Part shown: one piece after another, positions 34,744 to 45,676 of the stretch
Layout: every line of letters starts with the position of its first letter
How positions within the stretch are numbered: the first letter of the stretch is position 1
DNA from: Hygrophila difformis
Lineage: Eukaryota; Streptophyta; Magnoliopsida; Lamiales; Acanthaceae
Length of the DNA stretch: 64,000 nucleotides
Direction: 5' to 3'
Assembly: GCA_030278955.1 (NCBI GenBank)
Contig: JAOANR010000005.1
Span: 33,037,849 to 33,101,848 of the forward strand
Translations under genes and position numbers: made by a program
Notes under the pieces: generated by a model
Seen by the model: the letters and a program-made list of their open reading frames with translations, nothing else
Told to the model about the DNA's origin: nothing
The model's database searches: none

Positions 34744-36189
34744 TCATTCTTCCGGTTCCTGTGGTTGAATCGAAGGCCCAGCATCATCTTTTGGTGGTGG
34801 TGGCGGCTTCGGGAGTTGTCCGATGAGTGCTTGAATCATTGTTTCCATCATCTTGCGCTGACGTTCTTCATTTTCCATCATCAGCTTCCGTTGCCTCTCT
34901 TCGCTTTCCAACCTCTCTCTATGCTGTCTTTCCTCTCTTTCCAACAGGAGTTGTCTGAATTCATCTTCTCTTCTTCTTTGCTCATCTTCTCTTCTCCTCT
35001 GTTCGGCTCTTTCTTCCTCTTTTCTCTTCAATCTCTCTTTTCTGAATTTCCTATCATCTTCCCTTCCCAAAATGATAACATCAGCCAACTGCTTGACACT
35101 TTCTGTCATTGTTTTGTTCATTGAGCTCACAATCTCGACCACATTCGAGTTGGCAGGATGTTGAGAGATGTTCTGGCTTAGAGGAGGGATCTGGGAGGGT
35201 TGAGATTGCTGCTGAGGGGCTTGAACCGGAGGCGGCGAAGGAACTTGACTTGGACTTGGTGCTGCTGGCTCGTGATGAGGCTCTTCCACTCGTATTGAAG
35301 GTCCTGCCTCAGTACGGGCCTTTCTTCTTCTTTTCGGAGCAGGGGGAGGCATTGGGTCTCTTCTTTGAACTGATGGTGCTTCTTCACCTGATATAAAAGA
35401 GGATTGCACGTTTGAATCAGCAGGGAATGGAGGGAGTGCATAAGTGATCCTTTCTCGATTGCGCATGGATGGAACCCGAATTGGAGGGTTTAAGATGACC
35501 AAGGCGTCTGTATCGAATTCTCCCATGTCTACCCCTTGAGCTATACAGATTCTTCTAATGAGATTCGGGTAGCACAGGGCGTGCTTCTTCTCAATCCTTG
35601 TGGTCATGACTTCAAAGATGTGTTCTCCAATATTCAACTTCAGCCCGTGCCACAGCTTGGCGAATCCCATCAGTATGCTGCCAGAAGTGGTTTGGGGATG
35701 CGAGCTGGGCTTAATCCTAGCCATGAAGAACTCGAAAGTGGGCATAAACTCCACTCTTAACTTCGCTGTGTTGAATGTTCCCACCATGCCTGGAGTTTTG
35801 GTCAAGGAGTCGGCGATGGCTTGATATGTTGCTTTCATCTTGGTCTTGCCACGCCTATTCAGGATCTCCTCCTCTGGAATTTCACTTTGATAGCTGGGGG
35901 TTTGGAGGAATCTGTTTAGATACTCGGGAGATATATCTATTATTTTTCCTCTGACCCAGGTTGTTCTTCTAGCGACGTCGATGTTGCAGTAGAACTCCCT
36001 GGTCAACTCCATGTACCCAGGGTCTCCATGGTGTAGTAAGAACTGATCCCATCCATGCCATGTTCTCCAAAAATCGACTGTAGGGTGTATCAGCGAGTCA
36101 GGTGCAAACCCCTTGTCAGGTATGATGGTTTCCAATAGCTTCCCATATGCCTTGACTGCATCTGCATTCCCGTTGAACTTTTGAATCAC
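34744..36189 (-). CDS. Element 2 second ORF, putative plant transposon protein-like
   Basis: 481 codons. Residues about 25-240 (WHGWDQFLLHHGDPGYMELTREFY, VRGKIIDISPEYLNRFLQTP, ...ISPE, LWHGLKLNIGEHIFEVM) resemble the domain annotated in plants as 'putative plant transposon protein', common in ORFs next to retroelements; this is a pattern-level recognition. Then comes a Pro/Gln-rich linker with a KRRRKAR basic patch, and a long Glu/Arg-rich charged helix (about 385-460) ending in PPPPP. No signal peptide or membrane segment is visible. The frame opens with GTG at 36189 just after a TGA (36204-36202); no ATG fits. The GTG overlaps, as GTGA, the TGA that closes the upstream reading frame. Confidence 0.75.
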   Translation of the reverse strand: MIQKFNGNADAVKAYGKLLETIIPDKGFAPDSLIHPTVDFWRTWHGWDQFLLHHGDPGYMELTREFYCNIDVARRTTWVRGKIIDISPEYLNRFLQTPSYQSEIPEEEILNRRGKTKMKATYQAIADSLTKTPGMVGTFNTAKLRVEFMPTFEFFMARIKPSSHPQTTSGSILMGFAKLWHGLKLNIGEHIFEVMTTRIEKKHALCYPNLIRRICIAQGVDMGEFDTDALVILNPPIRVPSMRNRERITYALPPFPADSNVQSSFISGEEAPSVQRRDPMPPPAPKRRRKARTEAGPSIRVEEPHHEPAAPSPSQVPSPPPVQAPQQQSQPSQIPPLSQNISQHPANSNVVEIVSSMNKTMTESVKQLADVIILGREDDRKFRKERLKRKEEERAEQRRREDEQRRREDEFRQLLLEREERQHRERLESEERQRKLMMENEERQRKMMETMIQALIGQLPKPPPPPKDDAGPSIQPQEPEE

Positions 36190-36395
36190 GTCTTCCTCCT
36201 CTCAGCCATACTCTGTGGTTCATCCACTTTGTCTTTCAGCAGCCCCGATAGCGTGATTGGATTTGCAGATGGACCTTCTGGAGCGATGACTGCTTCAATC
36301 CTAGCCGTGCCAACAAGAGGATCAATGATTCGGGATGCCTCTGTCTGATAACGGATTTGTTCAGGCGCCTCTCCTCGATCAATTCTTGCTTCAAT
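36190..36395 (-). pseudogene. Open extension of first ORF beyond its TAA
   Basis: After the TAA at 36398-36396 the same frame stays open for 69 codons with normal-looking composition, until TGA at 36188-36186. This suggests the TAA is a recent nonsense mutation and the first protein once ended next to the start of the second ORF. Confidence 0.55.
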
Positions 36396-38598
36396 TTATT
36401 CATTCAGTCTCTCCCTTATGCCTCCCAAGATGGTTTGCCTATCGTGAGCGGTGGGGCCAGTCCATGCAGGAGGTTGTTCTTCTTTAATTTTCAGTCCGAT
36501 TCCCTCTTTTCCGCCTGTAATCACCAGTTCCTCATCATCCCCTTGTTCAGCTTCTTCAGAATTTCTGCTTTCTAGGTCTGCTTGCAATTTCTCAGCGACT
36601 TCTTTGTCGTGCAATTCTTTCTTTTTCCTTTCCTCCTCAGCTTTCGCCTTCTCAATATTTTTCAGCATTTCTTTATCTTGCATCGCCCGTTCTTCTCTCC
36701 TTATTCTATTTCTAATCTCAGCTTCACTGGGCTGCCTTTCAGAAATTTGTTGTTCCAACACACCTGCCCGTGCATCTTCATCATCTTGCAGTTTCTTAGC
36801 CAATTCAGCATCTCGAGCAATTTGCTCTTTCCGTTTAGGAGGTGGTGGTGGCATTATTCCCTTGCCTCTTTCTGTTGGGTCTGCAGGTGCTGCCACTTTC
36901 CTCGCATTCGGCTGGGGTTCTTGGATTTTGACTTTCGGCTCGGGAACCTTTACTGGTTTCTCTTTTTCAGCCAATTTTACCAGCTTCCTTCTCGTTTGAA
37001 CTTGAGGCTCGGGCTGGCTTACAGATGCAACAGCAGCAGTAGATGCTTGCTCGGGCTGGGTGGGTGGCTTAGTGGTAGCAGGTGTTTGTCCTCTTGATGG
37101 TAAAGCTGAGGCTTGCACAGTTGGTTGGGTGGGTGGCTTAGTGGTAGCAGGTGTTTGTCCTCTTGATGGTAAAGCTGAGGCTTGAACAGTTGGTTGGGTG
37201 GCCCGAACAGGTTCTTCTGGAGTGGAGATAAAGCTGTCTATTACTGCATCTGTATCTTCTTCAGCTTCTCTCCCGGTGTTGGGCTCATCTTCATAACCCA
37301 GCTGTTTTTCGGCACGCTTCAAATAATCTTCAACGAAGCTTTGCTGAGTAATTCGCACAAGCTGTGCTTCCCAGTCCTCCTTTATCCTCTTGCAAAACTT
37401 GCTCCTAACATTGTAATTGTAATGAATGATCTTTTTCTTGTCTGTACTGTCATTACAATATCGGAGTGCCTCCTTATCCATCTCCATTAACAATTCCAGG
37501 TAGGATTCCCGATACTTATCCATCATAGCCCCCACCAGATCTTTTCGGATCCCTTCAAGATAGCCCATGTCTTGTGCAACATTAAAGTTTAGATAAGCTC
37601 CAGCTTCAGCTTCTGACGTTAGCTGGAACTGTCTATCCCCTTTCTTTTTGGGCTTCCAATTGCTCTTCCGTATGTCCACAAGCAGCTGTTCCCTTAATAT
37701 AGCGATATGCCGAGGGTGCTCATCTTCGTCCGTAGTCCCGAATTTCCCGTACTTTCTGTGCATGAAGATGGATTCAAGCTCCCCCTCAGCAGGCAGTTCC
37801 ACTCCTTTTTCTAAATGAGATTCAGTGATGCTCGGATTTCCTCTCCCCCAGACATATGTTAGATCCTCCCACTGCTGTCGGGCGTCCTTTATCATTCTCC
37901 TCATGGTGTTCAGCAGTGAAGTATTGTGGCCTTGCTCAAAATTCTCTGCACTTTTGAGGTGCTTGTGCAGGTTGCAGCCTAATTCTTGGTGCCTGAGATG
38001 TGCTTGATCTGCAATCCACCTCTGTTCCACTGGTCCCCTCTTCTCAAACAAATATGAATTCCATTTGAATGGAAAGGCCTCGTGCATCATTATGGTTCCA
38101 CTGTTTAGAATTCTGCTGAGATCAATCTGTTTGTCGGTGAAGGCCATTCTGACTTGTGGATCAATGATCTGGTTTGGGATGATGATATCGAAGTCGGCCA
38201 GATTTGAGTAGTTCGTCCCTCTTTCTACATGCCGGTTCCAGATGGCTCTATGTTCCCTGAACTTTAACTGAATCCGTTCGTGATGGACATCTGGAGTTGT
38301 CAGCACATCATTCTTGGCATGATCCATCATCATCACCCAAAATTTCTTCAGAAAGTGATAATAATCTCTTTCGATCGAAGCAGCCACAATCATTCTGTCC
38401 TCTGGGGGTATGTTCACGTCCCATCCTTGTGGAAATTCCAACTTATCTTCTGTGGTATGATCTAGCGGGACCCCATATTCTGACATGATTGCCGCCCTCA
38501 TGTTCTTGATCTCGGTTCGGTCAATCGAAGCATGCTGTGCTGCTTGCTCATATGTGCAATCAGGCAGCCCAATGCCTGATTTTACTACTAATTCATTC
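36396..38598 (-). CDS. Element 2 spliced gene, exon 2 (large unknown protein)
   Basis: The acceptor (pyrimidine-rich, ...CTTTTTCAG on the minus strand) ends at 38599; the frame is open from 38598, 32 codons before the first internal ATG at 38501. Joined to exon 1 it makes about 749 residues. Residues 1-420 of the exon are a globular, aromatic- and charge-rich region of unknown family. A duplicated 23-residue Pro/Thr/Ser segment (bases 37056-37193) lies mid-protein, followed by Pro/Lys-rich linkers and a strongly charged Glu/Lys/Arg coiled-coil-like tail. It sits where an env-like gene is found in Athila, but I see no signal peptide or transmembrane stretch. Function unknown. Confidence 0.75.
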
Positions 38599-40047
38599 CT
38601 GAAAAAGATAGAGGAGATTAGAGGTACTCAAGTTTTTTATAATTTTCATGAATTGTTCAAGTTTAGAATCAACATCCTCACATTTTGAGCTCTGCTCAAA
38701 ATGTGATTTAATTGATTAAACTTGGATTTTATTACAGTGCATAAGTAACAAATTTATTAAAATTGAGGTCATTGGACCTAAAAATGTTTTTGATTTGGAC
38801 TTTTGAGTCCAAAAAGAGAAAATAAAATGGTCATTGGACCAAAAATCTCTTTTTAATGGGCCATTGGGCCCAAAAACTTGATTTTCTTAAATTCATTAAA
38901 CAAGCTCGAGGCACTTGTTGAAAATGGGATGAGATGAGACGAATGGAATTGATGCTCGAAATTGGAGTGTGCAGTGGAGACGTGGCGGAATGGATTTGCT
39001 AATTTCGGATTGCTTGGACTGTATTGGACAGTTAAAACATTCCCAAAAGTTTGCAAACACTATTTTTTTAGTTTTTAAAGGTTGACTTATTTATTAAATG
39101 AAAAGTGGGATGTGTGTGGTCCCATTTGGGTTTTTAAAAGAGAATAGCAGCTATAGGTGACAAAAATACTGCTATTTTAATACTCACACTCTTAGTTCTA
39201 TTGGGAACCAAAATACACTTGTCAACCAAAATTCCTACCAACTATTTTTAGCTTTTTGTGAAAAAGTGATTTTCTGAAAAGGGGGGTATGGTGTGCACTG
39301 GGGCTGCCAAATACTCCCATACACTCCCTTTTCAGAGGTTACAGCCACCAACATACAGTCATGCCAAACATGGAAAATGCATTAAATGATCCTCTTGGCA
39401 TGCAAGCAACATGAGCACAGTAGAATCATCAACACAAACTCATGCTTCCTTCTCAGTAAGAACATCAAATTAATCACACCAGCATGCTTTCTTACTAATG
39501 AACCAAACAAAAACACTCATGCTTTGCAGAATCGAGACAATCAATAACACCAAGCTATCCAGAGAAAATAACCAAATGTTCATTGACATACAGATAAGGT
39601 TCAGATTTCTCAAATCATGAATGCACACAGAAGCAATATTAAATGAGATAAGGACCGAGTTCCCTTTGAAAGGTGAATTGTTCTTGTGAACACTAAAAGC
39701 TTGGAGAACCAACAATGGTGAGAAATCGCCGTTGCTAACCCCTATCTGCTGCCTAAGTTCTCTAACAGCCCTAAGTTCTCAAAATCGAATGCCCATACAG
39801 AATCGATCCTCCCCAACCCCAATCAAAAACATAGAACAACATACTTCTTCCAAAACATGCTCGGCCAACACAAAAATCACAGCAATCCCCAAATAAACAA
39901 TGCCCACATCAAGAATCGCCTAAAATCGAACTAAAACAGAGGGAATGAACATAAAACAACCCTATTTACATAAGTGGAAAAGAAAAACACAAGAATCGCA
40001 TAACAGGGGCTTGCGTGAACTCGCGAAATGCAGGGGAGAAGGGTTAC
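38599..40047 (-). other. Predicted intron of element 2 gene, 1449 bases
   Basis: Donor GTAACC at 40047 and acceptor AG at 38600-38599 with a polypyrimidine run. Splicing joins the two-base remainder of exon 1 to one base of exon 2 and keeps the frame; unspliced, exon 1 hits TAA at once. It holds a PPT-like motif with a perfect 12-base-arm hairpin at 38670-38705. Part of it (39060-39290) matches 5460-5720 of element 1. Confidence 0.7.
38670..38705 (-). other. PPT-like motif with perfect 12-base hairpin
   Basis: On the plus strand CAACATCCTCA is followed by CACATTTTGAGC, TCT, GCTCAAAATGTG. It lies about 70 bases before the splice acceptor. It is related to the motifs at 7236 and 41076 and to the terminal polypurine tract. 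Confidence 0.6.
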
Positions 40048-40094
40048 CAGGGTTCGGTTTTCTTCGGAGATGACGACGAGGACGAGGGTTCCAT
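40048..40094 (-). CDS. Element 2 spliced gene, exon 1
   Basis: The ATG at 40094 starts a 15-codon Ser-rich peptide (MEPSSSSSSPKKTEP plus two bases) before the donor. It lies about 155 bases downstream of TATAAAAA. Same phase and same Ser-rich character as the element 1 exon at 6252-6215, although the surrounding sequence has diverged; conserved structure across two copies argues it is a genuine exon. Confidence 0.7.
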
Positions 40095-40248
40095 TATGCG
40101 TGGTTTCGCAAAATTTGGGCAGAGTTTCGCCTGGGCTTGGACGGAAAGAGTGCGGAGAACACTTGGTGTTCGTTCGGGAGAGAGGTTCGAGACGAGAGAG
40201 TTTTGAAAGTTTTCTAAGTGTGGGACTGAAGAAGAAGAAGGGCTGGGG

Positions 40249-40258
40249 TTTTTATAAA
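40249..40258 (-). promoter_or_regulatory. Internal TATA box of element 2 gene
   Basis: The minus strand reads TTTATAAAAA, directly after the TACGACG array (40275-40686) and before exon 1. Confidence 0.65.
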
Positions 40259-40274
40259 AGGGGGGAAAAGGGCT

Positions 40275-40686
40275 TACGACGCTATACTTGGCCTACGATG
40301 CTATACTAGCGTCGTAGGTTAAGTTCAGCATCGTAGGTAGAAAGAAAGGAAAGAAGGTACGACGCTATCCAAAGGTACGATGTTGAACTCAGCGTCGTAC
40401 TTTGTGGATTGCGTCGTAAGGCGGTGGTGAGACAAGGGAGTGCACTACGGCGCTATCCCTTTAATACGACGCTGAGTTCAAGATAGCGTCCTACTGAGGG
40501 ACTGCGTCGTAGGATGAAAAAGGACGAGTGTACTACGACGCTACACTTCGACTACGACGCTGAAGTAGCGTCGTAGGGTGTGTTTGTCGTCGTAATTGCT
40601 GAAAGAGAATAAGGGGGATATTACGACGCTGTACGCTTACTACGACGTTGACCTAGATCAGCGTCGTAGACATGGATAGCATCGTA
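40275..40686. repeat. Dyad array, TACGACGCTA vocabulary, upstream of internal promoter
   Basis: Many TACGACGCT and AGCGTCGTA arms, about five four-arm units, several with single-base decay. The motif matches the arrays of this element's own 3' LTR (31603-31858, 32573-32842). Confidence 0.9.
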
Positions 40687-41223
40687 AGTGGGAGCGGGAT
40701 TCAGCTAACACTCGGATTTTTTTGAAATTTTTCAAAATTTAAGCGGACTGGGCCTGAGAAGGTGAATTTGGGCCTCAGTCAAGTTTATTTGTTTTGGACT
40801 TGGAAATTTTTTGTCCAAAACAATTTTCATATATGAATGGGCTGAAGTAATAAAATTCTACTTGCATAAAATATGTTGGATTAATTCCACTTGTTTGCAA
40901 AAATTATTCCGGGTTTTTAAATTGCTTTAACTTCCGGAATTATTTTCTTAAATTCATGGGATCAATCCAACCGGGAAGCTGGTTTTTCTGCTTCATTTCT
41001 CTGCTCCTTCTTTTTGGTGGTTCCATGATTCCTGCAAGAAAGAATACCCAAATCGGTTAGGTTTTCTCCTCAAATCAACATCCTCACATTTAGAGTTTTA
41101 GTACTCTAAATGTTTAATTGATTTTGGGGGTACTTCTCTGCTCTGAAATAGATATACAAAGCTAACTAAAACTAGCTAGGAGTAATCCGGAGTGTAATTC
41201 TCTTAGTAAACGACGTTGCATCC
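40687..41223 (-). other. Element 2 leader joined to post-pol region
   Basis: Between the primer site and the dyad array. 40940-41120 is homologous to 7130-7290 (downstream of pol in element 1), while 41180-41223 matches the leader at 13430-13471. So the gag-pol interval is missing between about 41120 and 41180. A PPT-like hairpin motif lies at 41076-41113. Confidence 0.75.
41076..41113 (-). other. PPT-like motif with hairpin, element 2
   Basis: Same motif as 7236-7273: AAATGTGAGGATGTTGAT on the minus strand with ACATTTAGAGT/ACTCTAAATGT arms nearby. Confidence 0.55.
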
Positions 41224-41241
41224 TCCCCGGCAACGGCGCCA
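41224..41241 (-). other. Primer binding site of element 2, tRNA-Asp type
   Basis: Perfect 18-base site on the minus strand. The adjoining LTR base is A instead of the usual T (AGAAAC for TGAAAC). Only one intact site here, unlike element 1 and Athila 2. Confidence 0.88.
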
Positions 41242-44200
41242 AGAAACTTTTGACAATTTCCCACAAGAGTATTTTCTAAAATATATCAAGTTTGAATTTA
41301 TTAAATGAAAAGAGTTATGATTCTTGGGAAAGGGGTTTAAGGATATATTCCACTTTTTATTACTCATGTGGGAGACTTCGATCTCAAATGGCATTGTGGA
41401 ACTCCCCGGCATGAAACTTTTGACAATTCCATACAATGGAGATCCTTGCCATGAAACTTTTGACAAGTTCCCACTATATGAGTATTTTCTGAAAATCAAT
41501 AATCCCGGTTTTCAATTTTATTTAATGAAACCAATTTATGAAGATGGAGTTGGGATTAGGGATATATTTATAGGTTGTCACGTTTTTATTACTCATGTTA
41601 AGAAACTGTGCCCCCGAAAGCGCACGGTGTCAAAAATTGCAGTAATTTATAGTAAGACCGGATCGTTCACAGGAGGATGTGTGATAGAAGCAGGTCCCAC
41701 GTCGTTTTATAAGATTTTCCACTCGGTTACTCGATTCAATGGTGCGCAATGATTTCTAACAACTACTTGACATAATTTAATTCTAAGCTATGAAAGCAAT
41801 GGAATAAAGCAGATAAAATTATTCTAGAAAGCGGATTAAATTTAATCTACGAAAGCAATAAAATTATTCTAAGAAAGCAGATTTAAAATTTGACAGAAGG
41901 GACAGGAAGAAAATAATAAAAATTGGACAAGATTAAGATGAAACACAATTGAACTTCCATTTTTAATACACAGATCTTTGTTTGGGATAATCCATCAGTT
42001 AGCTAACTCTCATGTTCTCTGTACCATGTTCCCTTTAACAGACAGGTACTTACAGTAAGAGTTTACATGCTCTTAAGAGAACAAATTCTAAGATACCACA
42101 GACTAATAACTCCCCTTGCAATGCCTTGCAAGAGTATGTTAATCATCTGCGGTGGACAAGCAACACCTGATAGATCATTAGTTGGAACGCCAAGTACTCC
42201 CATCATTCCCCCATGTCACACCCAAAGATTCGAATCAAGCCCTGAACTATCCCTTAACTCTCAGTCCTAGTAGTAGTTGGAAGATCTAGAGACACATCCG
42301 AGTGACCTCTACGAAAGCGATTAAAAGAAAGCAGTAAAGAAAGCATTTAAAATCCTATCACTCGGAAGTTTCAAAAGCTTCGTACTGGTAGTAAAAGAAA
42401 GCCCCCAGTCAGGATGACCGGACGTGGATCAAGAATTCCCGAATCTCGGTGAATCGATCGCGGCGTTCACTTCCTTTCGGGTGGTTATGAGATACAAACT
42501 AATGAAACGAACTAATAGATTAGTTCGTTCCGGATGCACTCACTCAGGACTCAAAAATAGGCTTTGGCAGAAGAGGATAGCAGTTGAAAGGAACTCAACC
42601 ATATCTTAGAAAATAACCAAGGCCTACGCATTGTTCCTCTAGAATTACCTATCACACTGTATTTGAATCCAAGTGGATCCCATCTCGGTGTGACAGTTAA
42701 GACTAAATTCCCAACACATAGCAATTTTGGAAAATAATAAGTCTTTGAAAATTATTCCCTAAACAGGTACTAAACTCTCAATTAAAACACAGATCTTTTT
42801 CAGTCTAGATAAGACCTAATCGCTGACTCTGCTTCTAATTTCCCAAAATCAACCCCCGATCGATTGTGAGTTAGTCATAACTGTGGAATATATCCTTTAC
42901 TTAGATCCGGATTTTATAAATGAATTTTTGTTGGAAATTTATTATGAGACATTTGATTAAAAATCAAGACTTCTATGTCCAAGGGAAGGATCCCAAAATA
43001 ATCAGATCACAATATCTACATAATATTATCATGCATAAATTTATAGGGAAAAATAAACAAGATTAAGAAAATGTTTTTGGTATCGTGTGAGTATTAATCA
43101 CACAATAAATAGACACTGATGGGTTGAGATGTGTAATAGATAAAATTTGGGTGTGATGGGCCTAAGCCCAATACACCATGCAACTTACACAACTCTAGTA
43201 ATAAAATATTTTTGGAGTTTTAAAATAGAAGGAAGAAAGCAATTCGGTCTATTGGGCAAAATGCAAAAGAAACCGAATTGAGGATGCATGAGGTATGAAG
43301 TAACACCATACCCAATTAATCCTTGTAAAGTCATGAGGCATCCTCTAATTCGAATTGTCAAAGCAATTCGGTCTAAACCGAATTGGACAATTCGAATTGA
43401 TGAAGTCATTACTCCACTCAAATTTGGCTAAGGCATTTACCCCAAAAAGAGGGTAATTCGAATTCCCCATTGAATTCGGTCTAGACCGAATTGGACAATT
43501 CGAATTGGTAAGACAGAGAAAATAAACTAAGGCATGAAGGGATGGAATGCATACAATATGGTATACAAGGTCAATTCGATCTATAGGAGGAATTCGGTCT
43601 AAACCGAATTCGCACAGACCGAATTGCTTGTGCACCATCTGAGACAATTTTTGCTATGCAATTCGGTCTCAGACACGGAAATGGATTGGAAATAATGGAC
43701 AATTTTGGCCATTATCAACATAGACTACGGGCTACTTCATTTCCCGGTAAGGGGACCGTTCACCAACAGTATTCTATGATATTCTTCACTATTCGTTTCA
43801 TACATCACAGGTAAAGACAAAATAGATAACAGAAAATATTTTTGGGTCATCTTGTATGAGAGACATTGGTTTCTCATGCAAGGGTATGGAAATTAATCCA
43901 TAATTACCCTTAATGTCTAAATAATCTCTCATTCCATAATTAATTAATTAATCACAGTCCGGATTATATACTTGGATCATTAGAGTTTAATTGAGTAGAA
44001 AAATCTTTTAATGAAATATTGAACAAAGTTCTTTATATCAAATAAATCATGGGTTGAGATAATTGGATTTCAACCTCAAAATATTAATATAAAGTTTCAA
44101 TTAAGTAAGTGAGAAAAATGGAGAAATGGAAAATTTGGCAAAAAATGCCAATTACGACGTTAGAGAGATGCTACGACGCTATCTTAGGATAGCGTCGTGA

Positions 44201-45676
44201 GGATAGCGTCGTATGGTAAATTTTTGTAAGAAAATAAGTATTTTGGGGTTCTACGACTCTAGACAAAGATTATGACGTTAAACATGGTCAACGTCGTAGG
44301 GTCTAGCGTCGTAGAACAAGTTTTTCTTAAGCCCGAAATAACTACGACGCAGAACCTTTACCTACGTCGCTACCTTGGGTAGCGTCGTAGGGCGGTTAGT
44401 GTCGTAGTCCCTTCAGGACATAAGTGGTGTTTCGGATATTGCAATCTATGCGATTGCAAACCCTATTTTTCAGATTCATGGTTCAAAATGCATACATGTA
44501 GCAAAATAAAAATGAACAGTAGGCTAGAATACTTAAAAACAAAGGGGAAAATAAACTTGAAACTATGCAAATGTGAACCACCAACCCAAGTGAGGGTTTT
44601 CAACCAACATATCATGCGTGAGGATCCAAAAGGTAAAGAGAAAACATTGGATCCTCAAGTAAGCAGCCAAATAAATGACCAAATGGTCATGAAACCGAAA
44701 ATAAAGCAAGAAATCCATAGACCGTCTATTTCATGATTTGGGACTCTTTTTGTGATTATCTTCCCATATATAAGAAAATGGTTTGATAATACCCATCATT
44801 TGGGTGTTTCAAACCTTAATGAAGGTTTACAAGCTATAAATAATGAAAACAGTGGCTATCTAAGTCTAAAAATGCTAAGCACTCACTAATCTAAACTAAA
44901 CAGTAGCTAAAAACTAGAAATAATGCATGAAAGATAAATAATACAGAAAAATAAACCCTAACTAAACTAACTAACTACACACCTCTCAAGAACACCAAGT
45001 TGTCTCCAAGTTTTCTATATTCTGAAGTTGTTGATCCTAGGAGTCAGCTTGTCCTTAAATAGGTGGGAAACCCTAGGCCCATGGGCCTCCAGACCTTGAA
45101 ATTTGAATTCTGGTCAGGTTACGACGCTGAACTTGACTTCGTCGCTATCCCTTGCTACGACGCTATATGTGTAACGTCGTAGTCTTCCACTTCGAATACA
45201 CTTCTTTGTCTCTAAGTGAACGGCCTACGATGCTATACTCCATTTACGTCGCTACACTTGGTCTACGACGCTATTCTCGTCTAGCGTCGTAGTTCTTCCT
45301 TCAGAGTCTTGCCTCCATTTCTGCCTACGTCGCTATACTCAACTACGACGCTGAACATGCTTAGGGTCGTAGTTGAGTGTAGTGTCGTAATTTCTTGAAA
45401 ATATTGAATTTTTGTGGATTTTCATTTCTTTTCCCATCTTTTTGTTTCATTTTTCTTTTCCTTTCTTTTTCTCATGTTTTTGGGTTTTTCTAACATAAAT
45501 GTGTAATAAAATTACATATTTATGCATTTCTCATACCAGCTCAATATTTTTACAAATATGCATATATCAGTCTAATTCTACTGCTTTCTTATTTAATATA
45601 AGACCGGAATGCGATCAAATGCCCGTTTCAGACACGGAAATGTATTGAAAATAATGGACATTTCTGGCCATTATCA
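41242..45676 (-). repeat. Element 2 5' LTR, 4435 bases
   Basis: It ends GGCCATTATCA with flank CCGGT. Nearly identical to 19319-23754 (4436 bases). Chimeric: the stretch about 43045-43717 is AATTCGGTCT-type LTR sequence complete to an LTR terminus (TTATCA at 43717), followed by TACGACG-type LTR. Arrays at 43240-43668, 44153-44407, 45120-45389. Confidence 0.87.

Larger units (their letters stand above)
29470..45676 (-). mobile_element. Athila element 2: gag-pol-less derivative with spliced gene
   Basis: Minus-strand order: 5' LTR (45676-41242), tRNA-Asp site (41241-41224), short leader, post-pol-type region, TACGACG dyad array, TATA box, exon 1, intron, exon 2, second ORF, polypurine tract (33144-33131), 3' LTR (33130-29470, truncated). 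The internal region is about 8.1 kb and shows no gag, protease, reverse transcriptase or integrase. It would need proteins from a full-length Athila such as element 1. It lies in Athila 2 gag (right flank CCGGT at 45677). Confidence 0.88.
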
